Below are positions 23,451 to 35,522 of a stretch of DNA of 64,000 nucleotides, one piece after another. Position 1 is the first letter of the stretch; the number at the start of each line of letters is the position of its first letter. The notes beneath the pieces are model-generated. The model made no database searches. It saw nothing but the letters and a program-made list of their open reading frames with translations, and was not told the DNA's origin. The position numbers and the translations under genes were made by a program. The stretch comes from Acanthosepion esculentum (lineage: Eukaryota; Mollusca; Cephalopoda; Sepiida; Sepiidae): positions 69,780,342 to 69,844,341 of the forward strand of contig OZ038488.1 in assembly GCA_964036315.1 (NCBI GenBank), read 5' to 3'.

Positions 23451-24533
23451 TTTAAATACAGAGGAATTGTGTTTAAAAAAATAAAGAAAATGTTCTAAGC
23501 AATCTAATATTTTTTTGAATTTTAGGTACTTTGGCTTTATAGCCTTACTTTATGAAGACACTTGAGAAAATATTAGAAAATTATTAATCAATTTATTATT
23601 GGTATCTTTTTTTTATAATGTCTGTATTAAGAAAAAAGAAAAGTGACAGGTTTATACAGACATGAAAATAAATTCCAAATTCTTTTTAAAAATATTGTGG
23701 GTCATTGACTTGTAGTGAGATTTTACATTTATGGTGAGTAAATATAGTTTTAATTTGATAACAATATTACTTGGTTGCTACAAATTAATAAAAAATTTTA
23801 AGATGATTTAAAATCTTATAAACTGTTTTGGTTAAAATTTTTATAAAAATGCTAACAATTCTTGGGTGTATTATTCAGCAAAATATATTAATATAGTCAA
23901 TTATATATTTGATTTTAAAAAGCAATTAAAAGCTTTTCTAATTAAAAAAAAAAAGTCTTAGTTTTTATTGTAATTTTATTAGATTCCAAGTAGATTTTCT
24001 GCAACTGGGATCCTGTTTGACCAAAATATTTTGATTTAAGTTCTCCAAGAAACTGCACTTATCACAAATATAAACATTTTGCTATACAAAAGAAAGTTTC
24101 TCAAAATTTCATAAAATCAAATGAAGAGTGGAGAGGGGTGGACAGATTTTTTAAAAAATCCTTTCTCAATAAGTGCTGAAAGTTTGATTTAAAATAGCAA
24201 AATTATCTGATTTCCTGTACAAATTTAAGGTCTCACTTTGATGAGAGAAAAAAAAAAAATTAACCAACATTTCCAGAGTTCTATAAAGAATAATAAAATA
24301 ATTTTTATCCTATGATCTTTCCTCTTAATAAAGATTTTGATAAAGTTTTATTTTTATTATGTTTACAGCATGTTTTTATCATGTATTCTTTTAGCGATCT
24401 GTTGGAGGTACAGACATTAAAGTAAATCTGCAATGACAATTGTTTTGTTTTGTTTTTTTTTATATAATTTTGAAGAAAGACCACCAAGAAGCAATTTGTC
24501 TATGGACTAGGGTTAATCAAAATGTGTTACAAC
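23451..24533. other. A+T-rich DNA with no recognisable feature
   Basis: Only A/T runs and short frames were found up to the (TA)n tracts at 24.5 kb. Confidence 0.5.
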
Positions 24534-24558
24534 AGATTATATATATATATAAATATAT

Positions 24559-24658
24559 ATTTATATATTATTTTTGTTTTCATTACATTCGGAGATTATA
24601 TATATATATATATATATATAATCTCCGAATGTAATGAAAACAAAAATAATATATAAAT
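24559..24658. repeat. perfect 100-bp palindrome with (TA)n centre
   Basis: Two 50-bp arms (24559-24608 and 24609-24658) are exact reverse complements. The outer 34 or so bases of each arm are complex sequence including CATTACATTCGGAGATTATA. The centre is alternating TA. No mismatch was found by direct comparison. The structure would extrude as a cruciform or fold as a perfect RNA hairpin. A recent inverted duplication around a TA tract, or a short foldback element, could create it. Confidence 0.95.
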
Positions 24659-24719
24659 TCTAATGTTCACATCATCAATTCAAAAGAGGGCTCAATACCT
24701 ATAGTAGAGCAATTTTTTT

Positions 24720-24944
24720 CATATAGACAAAAACAATTTACTCACTACATAGATGCAACCTTGTTTTGGTGCATTTAATTGCACCTCGACTGGTGAGAAC
24801 CAAAATAGTTATGAACAATTCTGTTTGTAAGGCTTCCAAACAGAATTGTTTACAACCATTTTGGTTCTCACCAGTTAAGATGCAACTAAATGCACCAAAA
24901 CGAGGTTGCACCTATGTAGTGAGTAAATTGATTTTGTCTATATG
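24720..24944. repeat. 225-bp inverted repeat (foldback/hairpin element)
   Basis: Arms of about 107 bp flank an 11-base loop near 24832. The outer ends read CATATAGACAAAA, and inner blocks include CAATTTACTCACTACATAG, TTTTGGTGCATTTA and CTGGTGAGAACCAAAAT. About ten positions differ between the arms and nearly all are transitions, so many would still pair as G:U in RNA. It lies between (TA)n tracts, directly after the 100-bp palindrome. It has no coding capacity. Confidence 0.93.
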
Positions 24945-24951
24945 GGGAGGG

Positions 24952-24954
<3 letters not shown>

Positions 24955-25042
<88 letters not shown>
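24955..25042. repeat. long (AT)n microsatellite
   Basis: About 44 uninterrupted AT units, the longest dinucleotide tract in the window. Open frames across it on both strands are Tyr-Ile artefacts. Confidence 0.98.
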
Positions 25043-25044
<2 letters not shown>

Positions 25045-25763
25045 TTATAAACCAATTGCTGCAACAAACAAAACAAAAAAAAAATGACTTGTTGCCAAAT
25101 GATATGGCCAAGGTTTCCACTCCATTAGAATATCTTTCAAATTTTGTTTCTCTTTCTTTACTGTTGCAAGTTTTGACCCCCAAGTGATGGTCATTTCCCT
25201 TTCACATCTTCAGAAATATAAAATTTCTATTTCAGTTTGGAAGATTTTGCACTGTGTTGATCGTTGCTTTCTCTGATTCAATAATTGGATGAATCACACA
25301 TGCTCTTGTCCTTGGTGATTAACACATTCAGTAATTTACCTATGCATTTGATCTAGGAGAATTTGGTCTATCAAATATATGTCCACATGCAGCATAGTGT
25401 GTGTGAGGTAGGACTAGGTTTCAGTTTCTTCATTATGCAATCCCCTTTAGTTGATGATAACAAAAGAAAGGGTGCTGATTGCTCAAGCTACGCAGTCTAA
25501 CCGATTCTTCAGATATCTTTCTCGCTCAACTTTTCATATTAGATCACATGATTCTGCATGCGTGTGAGATGCTATTTTTAGAACTTACTCAATCTTGTTA
25601 CTAGGGTCAGTCATTTGGCTGCCCAACAGTTCATTGACTGCTGACTTCAAGAAGTTGATAGTGAGACAGTGGGTAAACATCAGAGTAAGAGAAAGAAAGG
25701 AAGAGAGATGGTTCATATAGTTGTAAAGTGTATTGAGGGTTAGGGAGTTGGCTGCATGGTAAC

Positions 25764-25764
<1 letters not shown>
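25043..25764. other. moderately complex DNA with no recognised feature
   Basis: This stretch is less A+T-rich than its surroundings and may hold an old repeat. No motif was recognised on either strand. Confidence 0.4.

Positions 25765-25828
<64 letters not shown>
25765..25828. repeat. (AT)n microsatellite
   Basis: About 31 uninterrupted AT units. Confidence 0.97.
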
Positions 25829-27533
25829 CTATTTTAAGTTCTGTTTCAACAGTCTACATAATCTGTAGAAATAAGATTCTTTTTATTTTCTTTGGCAATA
25901 AGATTCTTATATCATCAAGATTACTAACAGTTTCTACAGATCTGAAGAGTTCCATCACCAGTCATCTTGAATCTGGTCCTGTCACTGAAATAGTCACCAA
26001 ACCACAGGGTTGGACTGTGTTTGCCATCAGGTCAAAGCCTCTTCCTTGCTGTTAAACCCAATATTTCTCAACAATCTTCTAACAAGATTTTTAATTTGTG
26101 TTTGCTTTGACAATATTTAGTTCAGAGAACAAAAGCCTGCAACAGTATTTCATGTAGGGTGATATCTATAATCACATCTGTCATTTGCTCTGATCTGAAC
26201 AGTATCATTTTCATTTTTCATTACTAACACATATTTATGCATCTATTTTTGAAAAAGATGGATTTAGGAAGCAATTTCGACCTCAGATTATACAGTGTCT
26301 TTTTCCCTCTCCACAAAAACAATTATTTCTTTCCTGACAAAATGATCAGTATTCTATAAAAACACTCTTATCAATCATTAAGACAAAGCCCAAATTATAG
26401 CAGACAGAATAATAAATTTAGTACAGAATTTTAAGGATTACATGATAACAGATGACATGAGTGAAAGATGAAAAGCATTTGCAGAGTAATTTAATAACTG
26501 GTAAACTTTTGATTATCCAGCCTATCACACATCTTAGAGAAAATGCTGTAACTTCTGTTATCAAATCATGGATGAGAGAAATGCTACTTTTTTGATGATT
26601 TCGATGAAGTAATATGAAAACAGATTTTATAAATATGACAAATGACATTTTGTCTTTACTGATGTATCTATTTAAATTTTACATGTTTCTATTGTTTTCA
26701 GACATTGCTTGAGATCATGGTCATATATGTTGACAAAACCAAGATCTCATGAATTTTTGGTCAATTGAAAAACTACTGTGAAAGTTAAAGTATTACTTTG
26801 CACATATTACTGACTAGCTTAAAAGCCACCCTATTGGGCTGCATTTAAACTAACTCCAGTGGAGGGATCTTAATTGGGCCTTGATCACGATAGGTAGAGA
26901 GTAGTAGATGCGATAGGCAACAATAAACTTCAGAAGAACTCAAAATTGATTGCTGCCTTTAAGTATTGCACTAACATATAAGCTTACCTTTTAAAAATTC
27001 AACAATAATTCTTCTGCTGCCATTTAAAGACAGTTTGATGTACATAGGTCCTTACTTTCCTTACAAACAATTATTTTTACTTCATGGGTGACTTTCATTG
27101 GATTTCACAATTTTAATTATTCCCAAATTATAAAAATTGTTATAATACACAAAACTTTGTTGGGGAAAAAAAATAAGAAGAAAAAAAAAGAAAAAAACAA
27201 TTGCAGTAATGAAAAATTGGGAATCCAAAATTTCAGGATTATATGTCTGTATCCAGCCTGGAATGTTTTTAATTTGCTTACAGAGTCGGCCTGATTCCAA
27301 AATGGTATATTTTGAACTACAGCCTCTAGGAATAAAGTTGAAAAAGTGTGACACAGTGACACACTGACATTCACATTTATTATTCAGATGATCAGTAGTA
27401 ATGCTAATATTGGCTGTATATAATGCTAATATTGGCCGAAAGATCTGTATTAAGATTAATCTTGAAATAATAAATATGGCAGATAAAATATCTTTATTAT
27501 CTAATTTTTTTTTTAAGTCTGATTTGTTTCAAT
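25829..27533. other. A+T-rich DNA with no recognisable feature
   Basis: Open frames at 25756-26055 (plus) and 26418-26648 (minus) have no motif I recognise. An A-run mixture occurs near 27165-27200. Confidence 0.45.
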
Positions 27534-27990
27534 AAGGTCAAATTGGCAGCTGATGTAAAATATGACCTACAATCTGAAATCTGTTACTAAGTAGGGCAAG
27601 GAATGGTGTGTTAATTTTAATGTCACCAAAACGAACATGCTTTCTTTTAATCATTTAAGGGAACCCTTTTTGCCTTTCATCAGCATAGATGATGCTAACC
27701 TCCAAGAGAGTAACTCATTGCACCTTCTTGGGTTAATGTTTTCCGCTGACACAAAGTGAAAAGATTAAATCAATTGCTAGGTCTGCTGTTAAAAAAGTTG
27801 GTCCACTGTGCCATGTTAGACAATTTTTTCCACCAAAATGTATCTGACATATTCACAAATCTACCATTCATCTATGGATTGAATATTGCTGTCACATCTG
27901 GTCTGGTGCTTCTGATATGTATTTAGAGATAATGTGATAAAAGTTAATTTAATTGCATTTACAACCATAATTGGTCTGCTGATGTCATGA
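27534..27990 (+). mobile_element. jockey/CR1-type LINE relic (second copy)
   Basis: The nucleotide sequence aligns with 6515-6950 of the first LINE relic. AAGGTCAAATTGGCAGCTGA matches AAGGTCAAAATTGCAGCCGA, and GTGTTAATTTTAATG.CACCAAAAC and GGTCTGCTGTTAAAAAAGTTGGT are shared. A region equivalent to SILYIYKSSIYPFLESC and HIWSGVP follows. It is truncated at both ends: the YADD motif lies just upstream and is absent, and the end decays after the IQKRI..IIG region. It is more diverged and has more stops than the 6-kb copy. Confidence 0.88.
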
Positions 27991-28359
27991 AAATAGGCAA
28001 TTTTGGGGGGGGGGGGGTCAAATAATATTCAAACAGCAATACTGACAATCTTATAACAGGAATTACTATGGTTTAAAATCTGTAAATACAATATCCTTGG
28101 AGCCATGAATGTCAGAAGTTTGTTGAAAGCCTTATTTTAACAAAACACAAAAAGTAAAATTTCAAGATTATTTGAATTTAAAACAATATTAAAAGATACA
28201 GATCTAATACAGTTTAAACTGGTACTCTTCGGAACAGGCCAATGCCGGGCCACAAAAAATGATGGATGTCAGAATTCAAAACAAAACAATCATTAATGCT
28301 ACCAAACAAGGTTTTTATAGTTTCATGCAATGCACAGGTTTAAAAAATAACATACTTAC

Positions 28360-28617
28360 TATCCTGAATGTGTAAAATTGAAGCTTTATATAAGAAATGA
28401 GTAAGTCCATATCACCAAACCACTCCACTGCTGTCAGCTGCTGTGGAAAGTTGTAAGCAACACGTCCCTTGTAGTCACTCAACAAACTAATGCTGGCCGA
28501 TTCAAAAATGTATGGGATCATGGAGTTCAAGATTAAAGAGGTTGGACTGTATTTGGGATTTATCAATAAATTTGATCGGTAACACACGTGAATTTTCTCT
28601 AATTTTTCTGAGGTCAA
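28360..28617 (-). other. exon-like open segment with GTAAGT donor (host gene candidate, unidentified)
   Basis: On the minus strand an 86-codon open segment runs from an AG dinucleotide before 28617 to a strong donor-like GTAAGTATG at 28359-28351. It encodes complex sequence such as ESASISLLSDYKGRVAYNFP and LTAVEWFGDMDLLISYIKLQ, ending LQFYTFRI. Composition is more balanced than in the surrounding chance frames. No family was recognised. The acceptor side is weak because no clear pyrimidine tract precedes it. A second frame (starting MAIVDLRKIRENSRVLPIKF) is also open over the first 40 codons. It could be a genuine exon, an old TE fragment or chance. Confidence 0.25.
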
Positions 28618-29930
28618 CTATGGCCATTGGTTGATTCTAGATTGATCAATTGGGTATTACAGTTGTAACAGCAGAGTGACTTTTGCATAAAAACTGCCAT
28701 TTTTGTTATTGGAATTTACTCACTTATTTGCTTGTTTTAAGTTCTGTAATTTTCCAACAATATATTTAATTGTTATCATTAATGTAGAGCATTCACCAAA
28801 CTGTGTTGGTGAACAAAAAAAAAATAAAATAAAATATTCCACTGCAGGAAACTGAGGAAAGAATGTGAAGGATAATCTTTTAAGACTTAAAGAAAATGGT
28901 TTTCTATTAGCCTGAACCAAATTCAGTTAATACCACAGTCTATGAGACTAACTTGAGGTAATGATAACAGATCATCTCAGAAAAAAAAAAATGGTAAAAA
29001 ATTCAAGTTATTTACAAATATTGTCATCAAACTGTAAAAACTGCTTGGTGATATATGAACAATAACCTTTTTTTTTTTCTTTTTCTTTTTCAGCTTTATT
29101 AATTATGTCATTAATATTTGATCATTTATGGGACACCATGCACTTATTAGTCTCCTCCTCATATACACACAAAACAAGTTAAGATCAAAATTGACTGTGC
29201 CTTTCTAGATATTTCTAGATAAAAACAATCAAATCTTGTGTCCCTCCCACTTCTTGCACGCAAATGACAGATGAATAACCGAGATACATAATCTTGTTAC
29301 AATAGTTAAAAATGTCCATCATATAATGACACCATCTCCATTTAATAATACTAAAGACTACAAAGCCCAGAAAAAGTATTTGAGTAACAGAAAGAGAAGT
29401 ATAAAAAAAAAAAAAAAAATGTAATTTTCTTTCACTAGAATAGCAACATAAAAAATTCAAGATAATCATGGTTAACGGAGTTGCTCTTCTTTTGAAGACA
29501 AGATTTCAATTCATTGGTATGAAAGATCAAGTCTGTACACGTGTCTCCATGGAAATAAAGCTCAGATCAAAGAGATCAACTACAATCTGCTACATCAGAG
29601 CCAAAGTAATGAGTTACAGCAATATAGAATAAATCATTTATCTAGTTTTACTTTTTTGATATTTGATATTTTTGATATCTGATGCTTATAGTCTACAAAT
29701 CATACTTTATTATTACAAATACTACTTTTTGTTCAGGTTCAAAGACAAGCATTCTTTGCTAACTAATATGTATAAGTGACACTAGCTTTCAGTTATTAAC
29801 AAGCAGTAACCTGTAAATTTATAAGATTTTTTGCTTAAGAATTTAAATCTCTCAAGGAAACTAAAAAATATTTTATGCCAAAAAGTTAGAGTAATATGAA
29901 AATAGCATCTACTACTTTCAGGAAAAATTA
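28618..29930. other. A+T-rich DNA with no recognisable feature
   Basis: Poly-A and poly-T runs occur near 28808, 28980, 29069 and 29402. Nothing else was recognised. Confidence 0.45.
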
Positions 29931-30299
29931 AGATTATTTATACAGTTTAAATTCAGGCTATTGTCCTCATCTTTGTTGTTTTTATCACTATGTCTTGCCC
30001 ATTATTCCCTTCATCAGGTGTATATCAATCTGGATAACCTACAGAGAATTCTGAACTGAACCCATTATTTACTCTACAGAAATAGATTGTACTCATTCTA
30101 CTGCCCATGTCTAGAGATGTCTCATGTAGTTCTTATTTTTAGTACCACTCAGTTATTACTCACCCATTTCCACTGAGTCCAAGTAGACACTGCCTGGTCC
30201 AGGGATTGAACTCACAATTACCAGAGTGCACAATGGTCAAAATGTTGTGATGACAACAACAAAGATGAGGACAATAGTCTGAATGTAAATAATGATAAT
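29931..30299 (-). mobile_element. inverted-repeat element with internal tRNA-like promoter (copy 1)
   Basis: The two edges are inverted copies of about 45 bp. The left edge holds TTCAGGCTATTGTCCTCATC and TTTGTTGTT; the right edge is its complement, AACAACAAAGATGAGGACAA then TAGTCTGAATG. On the minus strand the interior has a tRNA-type B box, GTGAGTTCAATCCCTGG (about 30211-30195), then GGGTTCAGT and CCTGATGAAGGG near the other end. A second, better copy in the opposite orientation is at 41414-41770. Size and inverted ends suggest a MITE. The tRNA-like promoter suggests a SINE origin or a captured SINE. Confidence 0.75.
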
Positions 30300-30519
30300 T
30301 CCTCATCCCCAAAATTCAGACAGAAGAAATAAGATTATATTTCCTTTGACTAAATGTAAGTACCTCCAAAACATTTAGTAAAAAAGGGGATACATGATGA
30401 AAAATGCCCAAAACAAAATTTTATCAACAAAAACTTATTATTACTAAGAGAAAAGATCAAACATCAGGTGGTCAATAAGTCACTCAACACATCAGAAAAA
30501 CAATCCCTCCATGTTAAAA

Positions 30520-30900
30520 AAAAAAGAAATGCTTTTTAACAATATTTTAAATTAAGTAAGTGATATTTGTTTCAATTCAGATTAATTAAATTTTAAATCA
30601 GCTAATTTTCCTCAAATATGTCAGAAAAGTATATTTTCGAAAGATTTTTTAATAAAGAGAATTAGTTTATGTTAAGAGAACTGTCAATACAGACAAATTT
30701 ATCAATATTACTGATAAGGAAAAAAATAGATTCCAGTCAATTTAAATTTGGTTTGAAATACAGCAAAGTATTTTGCTTATTGGAAATATTGAATTTAATC
30801 TATTAGTTTGGAAATAAAACTAAAATTAAAGCATCAAGAAAGATTTTTTCATTTTTGTAAATGCATTTTAAACTTAAGCAATGACATTTTTGGAGGTAGC
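30520..30900 (-). mobile_element. dispersed repeat (copy 2, inverted relative of 23072-23450)
   Basis: The reverse complement aligns with 23072-23450 throughout. Shared blocks include CTTAAGTTTA.AATGCATTT, AATAGATTAAATTCAATATT against its counterpart, TTATCAGTAA.ATTGATAAATTTGTCT and GAGGAAAATTAGCTGATTTAAA. Scattered substitutions and indels show both copies are old. Beyond 30900 the sequence differs from copy 1: a G+C-rich minisatellite occupies the place where copy 1 has the hAT-like end. Confidence 0.8.
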
Positions 30901-30973
30901 CAAGTAAATGCTAAAGATAAATTGATAAATATAAATATTTATCAGAGGGGAGCAAATACAGCAAGTGCAAAGA

Positions 30974-31083
30974 AGGTGACAGCAGAGAGGGCAGGGCTGG
31001 CTGGGTGACAGCAGAGAAGGCAGGGCCAAACTGGCAACAGATCAGAGGGCTCTGACAGCAGAGAGGGCATGGCCAGCTGGCAG
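30974..31083 (+). repeat. G+C-rich minisatellite-like direct repeats
   Basis: Three copies of GACAGCAGAGAGGGCAGGG-type sequence start at about 30978, 31006 and 31054, separated by CTGGC-rich spacers. This is one of the few G+C-rich blocks in the window. Confidence 0.8.
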
Positions 31084-31099
31084 TGTGGGGAGCGGGGAT

Positions 31100-33955
31100 A
31101 AGTCTGAAAAGTGTGAAAGAAGGACCATGAAAGGTCACTATCTTCCTGCTTTTCATTTTATCTTAACACTATTAAATACCGGAATTAATACTGATAGCAG
31201 TAAGCAACACCTGAATGCCTTAAAGGAGACAATATAAACAATCTGCATGGTTCTATCTCTATTCTATATAAAGGGCCAGATCCTTACTTTCCTGTCTGAT
31301 GTAGTAGTCAATAGACAACATACAAAAGAGGCTACCCAAAAGAAAACCTATTGGAATAACTGTGGTGGGTCAAAGTACCAAATTCCTCTTTGCTCTTGTG
31401 CTATCATCTGGCAAATATAGCATATGATAAAGCAATCAGGAAGCAATAAAGAGTAACAGAAATTTCTTTTCACAGGAACTTATTTTCATTAGCCATGAGT
31501 AGAAGGAACAAAACATTTGATGAACCTGGAATCTCAGCTCATATTGGTAAAAATAAAGATAAAATATTAATTTTTAGATCTCAAGTATCAACAAATAGGT
31601 TTGAAGATGCAATAGGTGAGGATTTTTGAGAACCGCAGAGCATGAACAATTTTTTTCATATGTTTTTATATATTTTGGTATAAATGTTATATTAACATTC
31701 ATTTAAATGTATTCAAAATCTTTAAATCAGAAAAATATGGAAAACTAGCAATAAAATGGAATTGTCTAAAATAAATGGATGAAAACTAGCAAAAGCCAAA
31801 ACATGGAAGAAAATACACAAAACACAAATTAAAGACTTTCTGATTAAAAACCCTGTTTAAAAAAATGACACCTCACATATTGAGCATTGAAAGAGCATTA
31901 AAAATAGATTTGATTGTGTGACACATTAAACATCAGACACTCCATGTCTTGCAAGCCAGGGTTAGCTAGTTACATCCTACGATATCTACATTCAAACAAA
32001 ATGAATTTACTTACTTTAATTTTGAATCTTTGAAAGGAGTAACAAAATACAAAAAAGTTGAAAAATAATCATTATAGGTTTTATAAAACAAAGAAAAAAA
32101 AATAATGCATAAAAAGCCTTAGACACTTTTTGTTCATTTCCTGGTCCACCAAATTAAGTTTTGATCAAAGATTTAAAATAAAAGCTGATAGCAAATAAAA
32201 AAGACAACCATTTAAATATTACCTTCTACCACAGCAACCAAACTTTCTTATCAGCAGTAGAAATTGTCTCCTATCCTAACAAGTGCAATGCAAAATCATT
32301 TAAAATTAAAAGAAAAGTACCAAACTAATTAACATTTTAAAAGAATATTTTATAGAGAAGGAAAAAACAAGTCAAAGCCAGAGGTTCAATAGCATTCATT
32401 TGTAAAAATCTATCATGAAATTTTATTTAGTCAGTAGCAAATAGTGAGCAGTCACTTGACTTCTAGGCAGCAGAAGTAAATAGCTGAACAATAAGGGCTT
32501 CCCCCCACCCCATCAGCAAGTTATAGAATTTTGGCAGGAGAAAATGGATAACTTTAGCAAAATTTAAAAAAAAAAATGAAGCAGGAGAATTAGGGAAAAA
32601 CCTTCTGATAATCAAGTTTATAATAGCACATAGCAGAGACATAATTTAAAATAAAGATCCTCTGATTAAAAACTGTTAGTATACCAAAGTGTGCTATGAA
32701 AACATGTTCTTAATTTTATATAGATCTCATTCCAAGTTCCATCATAAAGTCCTTGAGACAATTTTCATTAAATCCAGGCAGCCTTCCCCATATTAACACA
32801 AGAAATGGCTAAGATTAAATGGGATTTGCTTGTAGATATTCCAGGTTTAATATATTATTAATAATGGTGTATTAGTTTCTTTCTAGTCAGTACATACAAT
32901 AACTATTCTTTGATTGAGTTCTGACAAGTGAGTACTAACAACCAGTAATTTCCCAATTTTTTAAAATTTATCTCTCTGGCCTTTCTTATTAAATGCCAGT
33001 ATCCTTTTTTCTCTTGTTTTAACTACATATTTTAAATATGTCTGTGTTATACATCCTTATTAAATATTGTACTGCAAACAAAAATGATTTTAAGTGATTT
33101 TTTCTTCAGATATTTTTGCTTACATCACTTTCAAAAACTGTACTTAAATACTGTATCAAATGCAGTACCCTGACAAAATTTTAAGCCTTGTTATTAAAGA
33201 AAGATGGTTTTAATAAAACATTTTTTTTAAAATACGAAAGAAAAAAAATGAACACAAATAAACAACAAAGATACATCAATTCATAGAAACTACACACTAG
33301 AAATAATTTTTGTAAAAAATACAAAATTAAATGATTTACTAATGAATCCTTTCATTAATGATATTATTACAATCTTGAATGAGCAGATCTTCTAGAACAA
33401 TGACCAGCATGCTCATATCAAAAGTCATTGTTAGCAAGTTTACTTTTAAAAACAACACATTTTGGTGATAAGTATACACATCATCATTATTATTATTAAA
33501 ACAGTCTTAAAATCATTAATGAAAAAGACTTGAAGGATAAAAAAATCTTAGGAAGAATTGAAATCAGTCATGCAGCTGCATTATTAAAATCAGCACAAAT
33601 AGTAAAAAGTAAAACTGAGGAAATTTTCAATCATTTGACTTTCAGCAGAAACTACCATATATTACTGATATGAAAATTCTAATATATATTAGATATATAC
33701 AAAAGTTCCCATTGCCCACTTCCTGTTTGCACTAGGGTCTAAATACACAATTTTTATATGTTGCATAATCAGCATTAATTTATCTTGTGCTGAAAAAATA
33801 AATGGTGACAGACAAAGTACACATGCAACACTGCATGTTGTTGTTTTTTCAAGTTGAAAAAAAAATGATGGTTCAGTTGCAAGCAGTATGCATTGGGAAA
33901 AGTGAAACAAGCCACACAGAGTAAATAACAAATATTTGGAAGTTAGCACTTCAAT
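31100..33955. other. A+T-rich DNA with no recognisable feature
   Basis: No TE, RNA or exon signal was recognised over 2.8 kb. Short frames are Lys/Phe/Leu-rich. Confidence 0.45.
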
Positions 33956-33959
33956 AGTC

Positions 33960-34600
33960 TTTTGGATAATGAACCCACACAATCAGAATTGGAAGTTAGT
34001 TGAAGAACTTTATAACAATCACTCATCAGTTGTGTAAGATGTTTGCAAAATATGGAGATGATTGAAAAAGTGGGAAAATGAGTGTCACATGAATTATCAG
34101 AATGAAGCCATTGGATAGCATCTTACCACCTGTAGTTTACCTTTTTGCTAGACATGAAAATAAATATTTTCTGTAGAAGACTGTCACTGGAAATGAAGAG
34201 TGGGTTCATTAACATAATCAAAAACATTGAAAATCATGTGCAGATCAAAAACAAAACCTAACCATTGAAGGAGGAGGGGTTATTTCTCTGTATTTTGTGG
34301 GATGTGAAAGGCATCTTGTTGGATGAAATGTTAACACTTGGTGAAACTGTTACAAAAGGATATTACGACTGTCACTTACAAATGTTTGAGCACTACAAGG
34401 GGAGAGGGGGTATTTACAGGACTAGGAAGATGAAAAGTCAAACTGCTTCATAGCAACATTTGTTCCCACATTGCTTTCTTGACCAAAAACCCAGAACATA
34501 TTGATTTGGATGGGAAATTCTTCCTCATGCAGCATAATTGGCAGATTTGGTAACATCAGATTATTATTTTGTATTAACAAAAACATTTTTTGCTTTGATT
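33960..34600 (+). pseudogene. mariner transposase relic (Mos1/SETMAR type)
   Basis: The parts read, in order and across several frames: KVGKWVSHELSE (about 34065); LFARHENKYFL then TVTGNEEWV (about 34145-34210), matching FL.RIVTGDEKWI with the first catalytic Asp changed to Asn; LFLCILWDVKGIL and LGETVTKGYYDC (34265-34400), matching VWWD.KGI..E.L..GETI; and WEILPH and SDYYFVLTKTF (about 34510-34590), near the third catalytic motif. This order is characteristic of the mariner transposase found in Mos1 and SETMAR. Frameshifts and stops are frequent, the catalytic centre is lost, and no inverted termini were identified. Confidence 0.8.
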
Positions 34601-35224
34601 AAAAATTAAATGTTTGATGTACAAAATTTTATAAATAATTTTCAAATCCCAAATGTTTTAATAAAAAATTCTAGAAACTTTCGCACACACCAAAAAAAAT
34701 ATCCTACAGAATTATCCACATAATCATTAAATATAATGCAGGAAATGTCTGCAAAAAAAAATAATTACTAGTTCTTTATGACTCAAATAAGTGTTGGTAA
34801 ACAGTGAAAATATTCAAAAATCAATACTAAAAAGACAGGTAAGGTTAGTGTTATTTTTAGTTACGTATATTCAAGAAAGCCCAGACCAATTCTCAGAAAG
34901 ATTAAAAGTTTTTGGATTCTTAAACAAAGGCAAACAGCCAATTGAAAAATAAATAAATAAACAAAACAAAAAAATTATGGCAATTACATATTTTTCAAGC
35001 AGTAGTCTCTCACTTGTACATTTCAAGGAGAGAGAAACTTTAATGAACCTAAATGAAACAAAATAGCCTTAAAATTGACTTCACTCAGTAAAATATTTTT
35101 ACGCATTAATGAAGTCAGGTACAACAGAAGGATTCTGGAATGTTAACTCCACCTCCTCCAATCAAATTTTTTTCTTGTAAACAGAGAACCTGAGAAATAT
35201 GTGGTTCATAACTCCTGATACCTC

Positions 35225-35225
<1 letters not shown>
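34601..35225. other. A+T-rich DNA with no recognisable feature
   Basis: Nothing recognised. Confidence 0.5.

Positions 35226-35281
<56 letters not shown>
35226..35281. repeat. compound (AT)n(AC)n microsatellite
   Basis: About 21 AT units then about 7 AC units. Confidence 0.95.
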
Positions 35282-35474
35282 ATATACTGGCATATGAAGA
35301 TAATATATTTAAATACAAGTTGATTAATGTACTTTAATTACATGAGGAGTTGTCATTATTCATCATGGATGACTTCAGTTAGCCCTGATAAAACCACACT
35401 GCATTTTTAGTTTGCCTAAATGTCTACAAATAACCTAACATCCACAACAATATGATAAATTAGTTGTTTATATA

Positions 35475-35522
35475 ATGTGATATCATGAGTAAAACTAATT
35501 AGTTTTACTCATGGTATCACAT
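35475..35522. repeat. 48-bp near-perfect palindrome
   Basis: The arms are 24 bp with a single mismatch (GATATC against GGTATC), centred on AATT. The left arm begins ATGTGATATCATGAGTAAAA and the right arm ends in its complement. There is no spacer. It is not a microsatellite, so it may be a tiny foldback or excision footprint. Confidence 0.93.

Noticed and set aside
24766..25187. Overlapping frames on both strands with long Tyr-Ile repeats
   Set aside because: These are translations of the (AT)n microsatellite.
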